DNA from: Hypomyces perniciosus
Taxonomy: Eukaryota; Ascomycota; Sordariomycetes; Hypocreales; Hypocreaceae
DNA length: 64,000 bases
NCBI GenBank assembly: GCA_008477525.1
Contig: SPDT01000006.1
Coordinates: 957,501 to 1,021,500 of the forward strand
Direction of reading: 5' to 3'
Made by a program: the position numbers and the translations under genes
The notes under the pieces: generated by a model
What the model was told of the DNA's origin: nothing
Databases searched by the model: none
The model's input: only the letters and a program-made list of their open reading frames with translations
In this document: in pieces, positions 32,474 through 44,118 of the stretch
How positions within the stretch are numbered: the first letter of the stretch is position 1
Layout: each line of letters opens with the position of its first letter

Positions 32474-35366
32474 ATGTATGTTAGAAAGCGCGGTATGTAT
32501 CTACCTATCTTCCAAGCGTCTCATTATAGTAAATGAATCTAATTCATGAGTAGACGGGCGTCAGGAACGCGTCCAGTTCGACAAGATCACTGCCCGTGTC
32601 TCCCGGCTGTGTTACGGCCTCGACACTGATCATGTCGACCCTGTAGCCATCACCCAGAAGGTCATCTCTGGTGTGTATGGAGGTGTCACCACCGTTCAGC
32701 TAGATGATCTGGTAATTCCATCCAGTCCCAACCGTATTCGCCATCAACGTATTAATATGTACATCAGGCTGCAGAGACCGCTGCTTACATGACCGTCACT
32801 CACCCCGACTATGCTATCCTGGCCGCCCGTATCGCCGTCTCCAATCTCCACAAGCAAACCAAGAAGCAGTGGTCAGCCGTCGTGAGCGACCTGTACCACT
32901 ATGTAAACCCAAAGAACCGCAAGGCATCGCCAATGATTTCAAAAGAAACCTACGAGTGTGTTATGAGGCACAAGGAGGAACTCGACTCTGCCATTGTCTA
33001 TGACCGGGACTTCAACTACCAATACTTCGGTTTCAAGACTCTGGAGCGATCATACCTTCTAAAGCTTGACGGTAAGATCGTCGAGCGCCCACAGCATATG
33101 ATTATGCGAGTGTCCGTCGGCATCTGGGGAGACAACATTGAGCGTGTTCTGGAGACCTACCACCTGATGTCCAGCAAGTTCTTCACGCACGCTTCTCCCA
33201 CTCTGTTCAATGCCGGTACCCCACAGGCACAGCTGTCCTCATGCTTCCTGGTGGACATGAAGGATGACAGTATTGAGGGTATTTACGACACTCTCAAGAC
33301 TTGTGCCATGATTTCCAAGATGGCTGGCGGTATTGGCTTGAACGTCCATCGCATCCGTGCCACTGGCTCCTACATCGCCGGTACCAACGGTACCTCCAAC
33401 GGTATCATCCCCATGCTTCGAGTATTCAACAACACTGCTAGATATGTTGACCAGGGTGGCAACAAGCGCCCAGGTGCCTTCGCCATCTACCTGGAGCCAT
33501 GGCACGCTGATGTCTTCGAGTTCCTCGACCTGCGCAAGAACCATGGCAAAGAAGAGGTTCGCGCTCGCGACTTGTTCCTGGCTCTCTGGATCCCTGATCT
33601 CTTCATGAAGCGTGTTGAGAAGAACATGGATTGGACTCTCATGTGCCCTAACGAATGCCCTGGCCTAGCTGACTGCTACGGTGATGAGTTCGAGGCATTG
33701 TATGAGAAGTACGAGAAGGAGGGCCGTGGCCGCAAGACGATCAGAGCTCAGAAACTGTGGTATTCCATCTTGGAGGCCCAGACTGAGACTGGCAACCCCT
33801 TCATGCTTTACAAGGATCACTGCAACCGCAAGAGCAACCAGAAGAATCTGGGAACCATTCGCAGCTCTAACCTTTGCACTGAGATTGTTGAATACTCAGC
33901 CCCCGATGAGGTCGCCGTCTGCAACCTCGCCTCGTTGGCTCTCCCCGCCTTCGTTGACTACAACGAGGGATGCTATGATTTCAACAAGCTCCATGAGGTC
34001 ACCAAGGTCGTTGTCCGAAACCTCAACAAGATCATTGACGTGAACCACTACCCTGTCCAGGAGGCGCGCAACAGCAACATGCGCCATCGCCCCATTGGCG
34101 TTGGTGTGCAGGGTCTCGCTGATGCCTTCCTCGCACTTCGTATGCCCTTTGAGTCTCCTGAGGCTCGCCAACTGAACAAGCAGATCTTCGAGACGATCTA
34201 CCACGCCGCCCTGGAGGCCTCAATGGAGATTGCCAAGATTGAGGGCCCCTACTCGTCGTTCAAAGGATCGCCTGCCTCAGAAGGCATTCTTCAGTACGAC
34301 ATGTGGAATGTGAAGCCTTCTGATCTGTGGGAGTGGGACTCGCTCAAGGAGCAGATTAAGGAGCATGGTACCCGCAACAGCTTGCTCGTTGCTCCTATGC
34401 CTACAGCTAGTACTTCCCAGATTCTGGGCAACAACGAGTGCTTCGAACCATACACCTCCAACATCTACCAGCGAAGAGTCTTGGCTGGTGAGTTCCAGGT
34501 CGTGAACCCTTGGCTCCTCAAGGACCTGGTCGACACTGGCCTGTGGTCCGATGCCATGAAGAACCGCATCATTGCCGAGAACGGCTCCATCCAAAACATT
34601 CCCAATATTCCTGATGACATCAAGACTCTCTATAAGACCGTCTGGGAAATCTCACAGCGCCAAGTCGTTCAGATGGCTGCTGACCGAGGTGCTTTCATTG
34701 ACCAGTCTCAGTCTCTCAACATTCACATGAAGGATCCTACGATGGGCAAGATTACCAGCATGCACTTTGCCGGCTGGAAGCTCGGTCTCAAGACCGGCAT
34801 GTACTACCTGCGTACACAGGCTGCCGCAGCTCCCATCCAGTTTACCGTGGACCAGCAAGCTTTGAAGGTTGCTGATGCCAACGTGGGCAAGGAACGGGTG
34901 CTGAAGAAGCGGACTCCGCCTCCGGGATCTAGCTACATGTCTTCGCAATCAGCCGTCCCCCGTGCAAACCAGCCCAAGACAGACGGTGGCTCGGGCAATT
35001 CGCTGAGCACTGACAGCGCCCCTACTCCCACTACCACACCCCCACAGGCAACTCGCCCCTTTGCATCACCACACAAGGCGCCTCCAATGAAGGCCGATGT
35101 CGAGGAAGGTGACAGTCCGAAGGTTCTTCCCATTGAGCCATCAGAGACCGTGGAGGACGAGGAGTTGGCTGATCCCAACAACAAGACAAAGGCTGGTCAG
35201 TTGGAAGACAAGGATGAGGATAGTGTGGAGCGGGAGCGTGACATTTACTCAGATGCCGTCCTAGCTTGTAAGTGACCTCGCAGTGTTCCTTATGGCAATA
35301 GCATATACTAACCCGATTACAGGTAGCATTGAGAACCCAGAGTCTTGTGTCATGTGCAGTGGCTAA
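32474..35366 (+). CDS. rnr1: Ribonucleoside-diphosphate reductase large subunit (class Ia R1)
   Basis: Four exons (32474-32492, 32554-32711, 32768-35267, 35323-35366) give 906 residues; exon 1 codes only MYVRKR plus one base. Residues 1-90 are the ATP-cone ([11 protein letters not shown], then [15 protein letters not shown]). The catalytic barrel carries AQLSSCFL (redox Cys), [10 protein letters not shown] (Asn, thiyl-radical Cys and Glu) and [11 protein letters not shown] (second redox Cys), with the radical-path tyrosine area in the last third. The final exon supplies CVMCSG, the C-terminal CxxC that re-reduces the active site. A Pro/Ser/Thr-rich linker of about 130 residues precedes it. 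The enzyme converts NDPs to dNDPs with the small subunit. The CACCATGTATG start context is good. Expression is normally S-phase and damage regulated; no clear motif proves it here. Confidence 0.97.
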
Positions 35367-38300
35367 GCAAAGGGAATGACGATGTGGAGTACGATGGTTA
35401 ATGAGATTAGCACTACGGCATGGATTAGTTAAGCACATGATACGGATAATGGAGGATAAACATGAAAAATATTTGGGTGGTATTGTCAAGGGGCATAAGG
35501 TCGACCAAGGATTGACTGGATGCTCTTTGCAGGAGTACTTTGCCTTTTTTGGCTGGATCATCAATAGTTGCCGGGTTTCCCGTTGAGTTAATAATGGCGC
35601 ATGTGTAAATGTCTAGATGAGATGTATTATTGGATCCTATGAGAGTCGATTTGGAGATGACGTCGATGATGATCAACTAGTTAATGAGAACAGGTGTCGC
35701 AAGAGGATCCTTCCAACTTTTGGTTCATGTTACGGAGTAACATAGATGTGATGAGCATTTGTTTAGTTCAGCAATTAGGGAAATGAGCCCGTCTCAAAGA
35801 AAATTCAATCAGCGTCACACCCATTCGGTAGAGGTGTGCGCACTGACAAGGACAAGAGGCCATCTGGGCAGAAAAAAAAAGGGAGAGAGTTTGGACTTGC
35901 ACGAAGGCCCCTCCAATTTCGGACTGGTGAAGGACAATTACGTTTTGTAGTACAGATGGGATTTTGCATGAACCCGGTTTCTGGGTGATGGAAGATTGTC
36001 ATTAGACGAGTTGTTATTGATGTTGAGGGTAATTTTGGCCCACGAGTGTAAGGAAGGCGGAGTGACAAAAAAAGGCGGCCCTGGAGGATAATTCAACAAA
36101 CACTACTCCGTACAAAGTACAGCATCTACAAATAAACATCACTCTTGAAAAATTCGGGAGATATTCCCGCTCCATCACTGATCAGCGTCTCATCTCAGAA
36201 TTCAGACGCATGTTGACCCCCGATTCCTATTCTGGTCAGCGGTGTCAGTCAGAGCGCAGGCTACTGTCGGGTAGGAGGAGTAGAAGCCCGTTTCCTAGGT
36301 GATTTGTACTCGTACTAGGGCTGGGTTAATGAATGGTCATTCAAAGGGATGAATTGAGCGATTATTGATTGTCTCGGGTGTGATAGCAAGCAGCGGGCTG
36401 TGTGTGTGATGTCCAGCGCGCAGGCGAGCATGCAGGCAGATATACATAACGGCTACTGCGTGACAGTGGATAATCAGAGTGGCGACCTGCTGTAAGGGTC
36501 GCACCGCGGGAACCAACAGCGAGAGAAGGGAGACGGAAAACATAATGCGTAATAAATGATCGCTTTAGTTTGGACCGATGGGAGGATCGATTTCCCCTTG
36601 ATCTAGATAGGTCCTGAGTCATGAAGTTGGCAGACTTGCTGATTGAAGGCGGGGGTGGCTAGTGGAAATCCAGCTGGACAGGGTCAACCAGCCAGTAAGT
36701 AGTACGGAGTAGCCATTAACGGTTTGGCTAATATGGACTGATGATGCCCAACTGACAGCAAACCCAAAGCTAATGTGATGGAGTCAACAACATGACATGA
36801 CGCAAAGCAAGACACAAGACAAGACAGAGCCAGCTCCGGATTGGACTCAACCTAGGTAGGTTCTGTAGCGGTCAAGTCAACTTAGCCAAGTTCCCCAGCT
36901 TGGAGAAAGCCACTTATGCACAAGGCCCATCAGCCACACAGCCAAAGCTGGCCATCAGGGCTGTTAATTGGCCAATTAGCTGCGACAACCAGGGTCGCTC
37001 CAGCTGGGCCGATCTTGATTGCCCACTCACCGAACGGGTGGGTCTTTTTTGCCTCTGTCAACTTGTCTCTTTGACATCGGCAAGTCGGCGCTCTGATCTC
37101 GTTGATCTGTCTGCTGTCAACTGGTCAGCTGCAGATCCTCACGCATGCATGCATCTCCAGCCATCTTTTGCCCTCGTCTCCAGAATCTCCACCATGTTGG
37201 AGATGTGGACGAACGCCAATGGAGACGAGACAAAACTGGATTGAAGCTGTCAGGTTTCCATTTCCATTAGGGGCCGCCGGGAGGGCCGGCCGGAGGGAGG
37301 GAGGGAGACTGAGGTGGCGCCGTAGTAATTCAAATTCAACATCCATTTCAAAGCTCTGGTTTTTTAGGTGTCGGTACCTTGTACCGATCGGAGAACGTCA
37401 GTTGGCACCTGTTAGCCCCCGGGCTGTCGTTCTACTGCAAGAGGGGCCCGCGCCGCCGTTTCCGTGCCCTCCCTCTGCCTGCTTCGCCTCGCCTCGTCTA
37501 TCTGTTTTCAGCACCCTCGAACGCAGGCATTCATCCAGAAATTCAACAGACTCCCCTGGTGGCACGAGGGGCGCAGCTCTTCGGTATCACCGTGGGTCAC
37601 ATATTGGGAGAGAAATCGACTTGGCGAGCTGAGTTCAGACTATCGGGGCCGTTTCCGTCGGCCGCCAAGTGGTGGATGATCTCATAGCTTCCGCAAGCTT
37701 TTTGGGGCGTTTCTGTGGAGTGCTCGCAGATGTCTTTCCTGTTGGGCTATGAGATATCCACTTCCTGAGAAGACGTCACACGCACTAGCCCGGCAGAGAG
37801 TATCTACATACTGAATCTATGTGGGCTCTAGATCTTGGTTGCCATGGCTTCAACCTCAAGGGGAATGAAGTGATGTAATGATTACCGCCTCCAAAGCTTC
37901 AGAGCAATTCGATCAATTCAGGACGGTCACCCGCAGCAGCATTAGCCCAGTCATAGGTAGCAGTACCACGACAGATGCATCTGCATCCTGTACATGTAAT
38001 AATACCTGGCATCTAGGTACCCTCTGTTCTCTGTTCACACCCCCGATTGGACGCGACTGCTACTTACTGTTGGCCAAACTGCCCGGCCTCAGGCCCAAGC
38101 CAAGGCAAGCTACCAGCTGGCAAGCGGTGGAGGTGCAATAGAAGCTGTTGGCAGGTACAGAGTACTCTGTACCAGTACTCTAGCTCAGGTACCACCGCGG
38201 GTCGAGGTTGCAACTGGAAGTCACTCCCTTACTGTTTCCTGCCCGATCTCATAAAGCTCCTCGACTTCCACCCACCGCCTGCCAACTACTATTCACTCTA

Positions 38301-38951
38301 TTTGCCTTTTTTCTCCTCACATCTCGCAAATTTCTCCCTCATTCATCTTCACTCCGTTCAGACGAAACAAACAACCATCTCCCGTCTCATCACCTTCTTT
38401 GAAGTCTCAAGCCCTTCGTTCGTGTCTCTCGTTGCGCATCAATACCTCCAGGTGAGCTTCACAACATTGGCTTCATCCTTCTCATCTCCGTCGCTCTCCC
38501 GTCTCCTCGCTTCGCTTCACTCCTACCACAAGTCCCTCTCTCCAACACGGCTTTGTTTGGTTGTGCGTCCTGGGGGAACACAGCAATCTCTTCTAATTGC
38601 AGCTCTTCTGTTATCCTCCTTTTTTGTGTCATTCACCCCCTTGTACGGCCTACCACAAACATCGTCGTGCTTCTTCAGTCACGGGACGACTCGCGTCCTT
38701 TTTTATTCATCTCCGTTGCTTCCTTCTCTGATTGACAGCCGGTTTCGATACACCGAGGGCCTGCTACTTTCCGCCTCCTCGTCTGACCAGCCGACTTCCT
38801 TACTCATCCCCCCTATCCTAAGCTCCTTCATATACCACCATCGTGCCCCTTCTTCACTTTTCAACTCACCGACATGTCCAAGTTCACACCAATGCTAACC
38901 GCCAGACTCCCTTACAGATTCTGATCCAATTTTGACAACACAATCGCCAAG
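35367..38951. other. Gene-free region, then long C/T-rich leader of the CFEM gene
   Basis: About 3.6 kb without a supported gene. From about 38200 to 38950 the plus strand is strongly C/T-rich. The 283-codon open frame there (38047-38898) is Ser/Leu/Pro-rich because of base composition rather than coding, and fits promoter or 5' leader of the CFEM gene. Palindrome copies occur near 36104, 36696 and 38160. Confidence 0.5.
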
Positions 38952-40073
38952 ATGAAGTCCATTGTGATCGCCCTGAGCGCCCTGGCTACTGCTGTTGCCG
39001 CCCAGGACTTGTCCAGCCTCTCTGTTTGCGGTGTAAGTTTGATCCACGTCGGTGTCTGACTTCATTCATGTTCATTGCTTACACCTGCCAACAGAGAACT
39101 TGTGCTACCAACATGCTGAGCGCCGACAAGGCCAAGGAGCTGGGCTGCTCACAGAACGACCTCAAGTGCCTGTGTGCCAACAAGAACTTCCTGTACGGCT
39201 TCCGTGATTGCTCGACTGTTGTCTGCAGTTCCGACGATGCCCGGAAGGTTGTTGCGTACGGGGTCGCCATCTGTGCTAGTAAGTTTGCATATCGACACGA
39301 TCCATGTCGCTCCTTCTGACATGATTTCCAGACGCTGGTGTCGAGATCCAAACTAGTGGAGGCAATGGCGGTGCTGGTGGTGCCGGCGGCACTGCTACCG
39401 TTACTGCCAAGGCCTCGGGCACGGTAAGTCCACTTATAACCTGTTCCATCGTTTGTCCAATGCTGACCCCAAGAATAGGGAACTGCCAGTGGTGAAGGAA
39501 GCGGAGCTGCCAAGGTGTCTACCATTTTCAGCACTGTTACCTCCGACGGCCAGACCATCACAACTGCTGTTGCTACTACCACCATTGAGAATTCTGGCAA
39601 TGGAGAGGGCGGCAACGGTGGAGCCGCTGGTCAAGTTTCCACATTCACCTCCGTCTTCACAGACTCTGAGGGCAACGTTCAGACCAGCACAGGCGAAACT
39701 ACGTTGGCTGGCTCCGCGACTGGTACTGCGACCGGTACTGAGGCTTCCGCCTCTGTGACTGGAACTGGCAGCGCTATCGTCACAACCGTAACTTCGGGCG
39801 GCACTGCGGTTGTCCAAATCCTCACCACCGTTCAGACTAGCGCCACTGAGGGCGAGACCACCGCGACCCAATCTGGTGCTCAAGCCACTGTCACCGAGTC
39901 TGGTGGCTCCGGCTCTGCTGCCACTACATCTAGCACGGCTGGCGCTGTAAGTCCACCATCGTGAACTACCATGTGTCCTCATTGACTAACAAAACGTCCA
40001 GGCTCTTCCCTATAAGACCGCTGCTCCTGTTGGGGTCATTGCCGCCGCCGGTCTTGCCATCCTCATGCTCTAA
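38952..40073 (+). CDS. CFEM-domain GPI-anchored cell-surface protein
   Basis: Five exons (38952-39032, 39095-39278, 39332-39423, 39479-39946, 40002-40073) give 298 residues. A signal peptide (MKSIVIALSALATAVAAQ, cleavage near Ala-Gln) is followed by eight cysteines in CFEM spacing: SVCG, RTCA, GCSQNDLKCLC, RDCSTVVC and AICA. The Asp in GCSQNDLKC is the position that binds heme iron in Candida Csa2-type CFEM proteins. The rest is Gly/Ser/Thr-rich, probably heavily O-glycosylated, ending in the hydrophobic VGVIAAAGLAILML that signals GPI attachment. Family roles include heme or iron capture, adhesion and cell-wall structure, sometimes virulence. Introns fall at the borders of the signal peptide, the CFEM domain and the tail. 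Which role applies here is unknown. Confidence 0.92.
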
Positions 40074-40917
40074 ACGAAACCACACGACGGCCCTGTTTGA
40101 TTTTCTTTTTCACGTTGCACATGTTTGATAAATAATACCCCTCCAGTGTCTCGATAATCCTCGGTCATTACAACATCTTATTCCTCGGTGCAGGAACTCG
40201 GCACCGGGCTGATCTTTCACGATGAGGAAACTAGGAACAAGGTGAATGGACGTGATCTGGGCAGGTTTAGTGAGGGTTAATGAGGCATATGGTTTATCTT
40301 TCTTCTTTTTAATGGGCCATGATGAAATGCATGAGTGGATTTGGAACCTGGTTGTTAAGGTGGTGGGGGAGATAGGAACACAAAAAAAGCTCGAAGGAAT
40401 GTGGATTCACGGTGCAGCTTGGCATCCACCTTGCCACGCATCTCGAGATGATATGATACCCGATTCTGGCCTGGCCTGGATGGACGGGGTTGGCTTTCTT
40501 GCTCTCATTTGACAAGACATTAATAAATAATTTTGGTACAGCTGCAAACTGGTGTTCATTCGCCCTCCTGTGTGGAGTTAGCCGCTACGGGAAAAGGTTA
40601 CGCTCATTGTGTTGCACAGTAGATACTTCGTAGCTGTAATGAAGACATATCATGCAACAGCTCCCACGATGATGATTTCTGCTGTGTGAGGATATGAAGA
40701 GGTCGTAGTCTGTTTTTTTGAATACTTATAGATACACTACGGTTAAAAGTATGGACTGTTCCTGTCCAATAATGAAGGATAAAATGATCGGCTCTTATTC
40801 GTGGTATAAAATATCATACTATTCGTAATGTGTCCGTACCCTGATAGGTCTTAACGCCGTTCGTGCCCAATGCGCTTCAATGCAAAATACTAGAAGAAAA
40901 TCCTATTTTCAAGGGAA
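40074..40917. other. Convergent 3' intergenic region
   Basis: 3' ends of the CFEM (plus) and pirin (minus) genes. An 88-codon plus-strand frame at 40246-40512 is unrecognised and probably untranslated 3' sequence. Confidence 0.45.
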
Positions 40918-41969
40918 TTACAAGGACACTATTTTCTTCCCAATATCACTCTGCCAATCCTTGGAACGTTCGAAGCCGTTGGAGTGGCTCTGGTAGTCGG
41001 AGAGAGCTTGATAAACTTCTTCTTTGGAGTTGACGACGAAAGGTCCGTATTGAACGACGGGCTGGTCCAGGGGAGTACCTGCTACGATGACTATCAAGGA
41101 GGGTCAGTAATAGAGTCTTTGAGGGGGGTTTTCTATAAAGCGGAGGAAAGGGGGGCGTACTCATTCGAGTGTCCTTTGTGGCGTTGGCGTCTGATTCCAC
41201 GTGGACGATGTCGCCATGGGGCTCGAAGATGACGTTGTGAAACTGTTCGACTTTGGTGCGTGCTTCGGCCTGGCCGAACCAGGCGTCTCCCTCGAGGACG
41301 TAGGCAAAGGCGTTCCAGCCCTGGGGCAGAGATTGGGTGACTTTGGCGCCGGGGCGCAGAATGACGTCGAGCAGCCAGACGGGCGTGTAGGCGAGGTCCT
41401 TTACGGAGTCGACGCCGTGGGACTGGCCGGAGATGACTTTGATGGTGGCGCGGCCGTCGTCGACGTCGACGGAGGGGATCTCGGCGGCGCGGAGGTCGCG
41501 GTAGCGCGGCTCGCAGGATTTCAGGTGCTGGGGCAGATCGACCCAGAGCTGCAGGCCGACGTTGGGGGTGCCGTCCGGGTTCTGGTGGGGCATCTCGGCG
41601 TGGACGATGCCGCGGCCGGCGGTCATGAATTGCAGGTCGCCGGCGTGGAGAGTGCCGCGGTGGCCCGTGAAGTCTTCGTGGTCGACGCCGCCTTGCATGA
41701 TGTATGTGATGGTTTCCTGGCCGCGATGGGGGCTATCACACACATGTTAGTACATGGGTGAGTGGATAGAGGAGGAGGAGGAGGAGGAGAGGGACGTACT
41801 GGTCGGGGAAGCCGCCGGGCCCGGGCTTCATGGAGAAGTGGTCGAGCATGAGGAAGGGGGATAGGTTGCGGAGAGCAGGTGTGCCGATGGAGCGTCGTAC
41901 GCGTGCGGCGTGGCCTTCGGATTGTTCGATGGCGTAGATGACTTTGCGGATGGCGCGTGGGACGGACAT
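40918..41969 (-). CDS. Pirin-family cupin protein
   Basis: Three minus-strand exons (41969-41800, 41732-41161, 41090-40918) give 304 residues. The N-terminal cupin holds the pirin iron site: HPHRGQET supplies two His (about 57 and 59), and GIVHAEMP supplies His 101 and Glu 103, as in human pirin. LRNLSPFLMLDHF and the pirin C-terminal cupin block (AGTPLDQPVVQYGPFV and VNSKEEVYQAL) are present. The last intron boundary was placed to restore MIIVAGTPLD. Known members are iron-binding nuclear co-regulators or quercetinase-like dioxygenases; fungal ones are mostly uncharacterised. The strong opposite-strand open frame at 41201-41761 is a GC-rich shadow. Confidence 0.93.
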
Positions 41970-43056
41970 TTTGGTGGTGAAGAGGTGGTGGTGTTCTGGG
42001 ACGAGAGTGTTTACAGCTTCAGATGCTGTTGAGTGTTTGCTTCGTCTGAGAGACTTTTTCAGTTGATTGTAATCGCCAGTTGGTTGTTCAAGCCAAATGC
42101 TGCAATGTCAGATGGTATATTGGTCTGGTGCCTGTAGAGTATCGAAAACGGAAAGTCTTATGAGGATCGTGCTATGATGAATTGAAAAGGCTTCATGAAA
42201 ACAAACAATGGAAAGCTCGTGAGGTTTATATACACGATACCAACGACTGCTGCGATGGCAATCTAGAGAAACGATAGGAGCTGGCTTGGTAGATATTATC
42301 AGAAGATTAACTAAGACTGTCGTCATTCCAAGCTCTTGATGGAAGCTATTGACCGGGGTTCACTCAGCTTAGAGAGGGGCAAAGGAGCGCTTAGTCCCGC
42401 ATTAGTAACATTTACATCAGCAAGTCTGGAATAATAACCGTTTGTTCGTAAGCATGTTTAATCGCTAGCTTAACCAATCGCAGATCGAGAGAATTCCCAT
42501 CCCCAGATCCCATCCAGTCCACTCACAGTAAATCACATGAAAGCGAAAACAGTTTTAGTGATGATTTTTTATTTATCGCAACAGCAAAAGGAGATCTATT
42601 AACTCCCCATTGGCATTCTTGCCCTTTTTTGCGTCATCAATATCATCCCAGTTCAATCAAACAAAAGAAAAGGACCAAAAAAAAAAAAAACCAATGCACT
42701 TGCGCCTCTTCCCTGGAAATTCCCATCGACTGAAGTCGTATCAGCTAACACACGAATTTCTCTCGATTCCAACAGCACCATAGTTTTGAAAGCGGAGTCG
42801 CTTCGGGAGAGACCCTGGAAAGAAAACGGCCGACCGAAGAAAGACAAAGGAAGAAAGACAAAGGAAAATAAAATAAAAGGCCGCCGAAAATTATACAACA
42901 TGCAGATGCCAAACAATTCGATGTACAAGCCCGTCACACGCTGTCTCCATTCTCTCTAGTCGTGGTCTTGCTGAAGACGCGGATGAGGGTATAAGGGTAT
43001 GAGTTGAAACAAGAAGATGGAGAACGGATTCTCAGCCAGCCTGGTCGGCGAGCAGT
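41970..43056. other. Intergenic between pirin and perilipin genes
   Basis: Promoter of pirin (minus) and 3' flank of the perilipin-like gene. A poly-A run at about 42677. No gene supported. Confidence 0.5.
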
Positions 43057-43666
43057 TTACTGGTTGACCTTCTCCTTGGTCGCCTCAGTGGTCTCGGCCT
43101 TCTTGGTGGCAATGAAGCTGCCGAGCCAGGCCAGAGTCTCGTTGCTAACGACGACGGCAGTCGAAACGGCAGCCCTGCCCTGGGCGACGACGCCCTCCTG
43201 CTCAAGCTTCTTGAGCTCGGCGGCGTACACACTCAAGACATGGTCCTTGCCCTCCAGGCCCTTCTGGTAGGGCAGCAGGATCAGCCCGCGGGTATCGTTG
43301 TAGATCTCGCTGGTGGGCTTCTTGACGAGGGGGAAGCGCTCGTCGATGCGGTCCAGGGTCTTGTTGCCCAGGTTGTCGGCCCTCTGGACGTAGGGGGAGA
43401 CGTAGCCGTAGGGCCTAGCGAAGTAGGGGAGAACGGGGGCGGCCAAGGTCTTGTAGGCAGTGTCGCCGAACTGGAAAGATCGCTGGGCGTACTGGTTGGC
43501 GGCAACGGTGTGGATGCTGTCGCTGACGATAGGGTACGAGAGCAGATGCTGGAGATGACGTCAGTGATCAGATACAATAGTAATATTACGACAGAAGCAC
43601 GTAGCGTACCTGGAGGAAAGCGGATTGAGTGTTTGAGACGTCACCGTTAACGTGATTGGCGGCCAT
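43057..43666 (-). CDS. Perilipin-like lipid-droplet protein (CAP20/MPL1 type)
   Basis: Two minus-strand exons (43666-43610 and 43548-43057) with a 61-base intron give 182 residues, the usual size of the fungal CAP20/MPL1 family. Characteristic segments are the perilipin start after the intron (HLLSYPIVSDSIHTV), FGDTAYKTLAAPVLPYFARP, YVSPYVQRADNLGNKTLDRI and DERFPLVKKP. In Metarhizium and Colletotrichum this family coats lipid droplets and supports appressorial turgor. It has no signal peptide and no transmembrane helix, as expected for a droplet-surface amphipathic protein. The symbol is left blank because naming differs between species. Confidence 0.9.
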
Positions 43667-43791
43667 TGTGATGGAAGTGTGTGGTGTAAGTGGTTTGTGT
43701 GAGAGTTGAGTGTGATGCGCTATGCGATACTGATGGTGATGGTGATGGTTTGTAGTCGAGTTGAATGTGTTGATGCACACGAAGACAGATA

Positions 43792-43820
43792 TGGATGAAT
43801 GGATGAATGGATGGATGAAT
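43792..43820. repeat. GGATGAAT tandem repeat
   Basis: Imperfect tandem copies of ATGGATGA(AT), just upstream of the perilipin-like gene on its promoter side. Confidence 0.8.
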
Positions 43821-44077
43821 GTGATATGATGTGATGTGATGAGAGAAAAGAAAAGACGAAAGGAAGGCGTTTGAGGATGGGCGGGAGAGAAGGGCTATTA
43901 ATTAAGAGCTCAGCACTATCTAATGCTACGAGCACGCCACCAGCGATGATGTATTGATAACGCAGAGCGACGCAGCACGAGTACTTTTTTTGGTACCTCC
44001 CATACAAACCGTAGAGGCAAATTCACATGTGAAAGCGGCGAACCCTGGGAAGAGTGGAGACGACTTGCGGCGCATGA

Positions 44078-44118
44078 GCTTGCTTGCTTGCTTGCTTGCT
44101 TGCTGCTTTGCTTGCTTC
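44078..44118. repeat. (GCTT)n microsatellite
   Basis: About six perfect GCTT units followed by degenerate GCTT/GCTC copies to about 44130. Simple repeat, intergenic. Confidence 0.85.

Noticed and set aside
38047..38898. 283-codon plus-strand frame before the CFEM gene
   Set aside because: Ser/Leu/Pro composition follows from C/T-rich leader DNA; starts at a non-convincing codon and has no conserved motif.
41201..41761. 186-codon plus-strand frame across pirin
   Set aside because: Gly/Val/Asp-rich mirror of the pirin exon; pirin motifs and splice sites support the minus strand.
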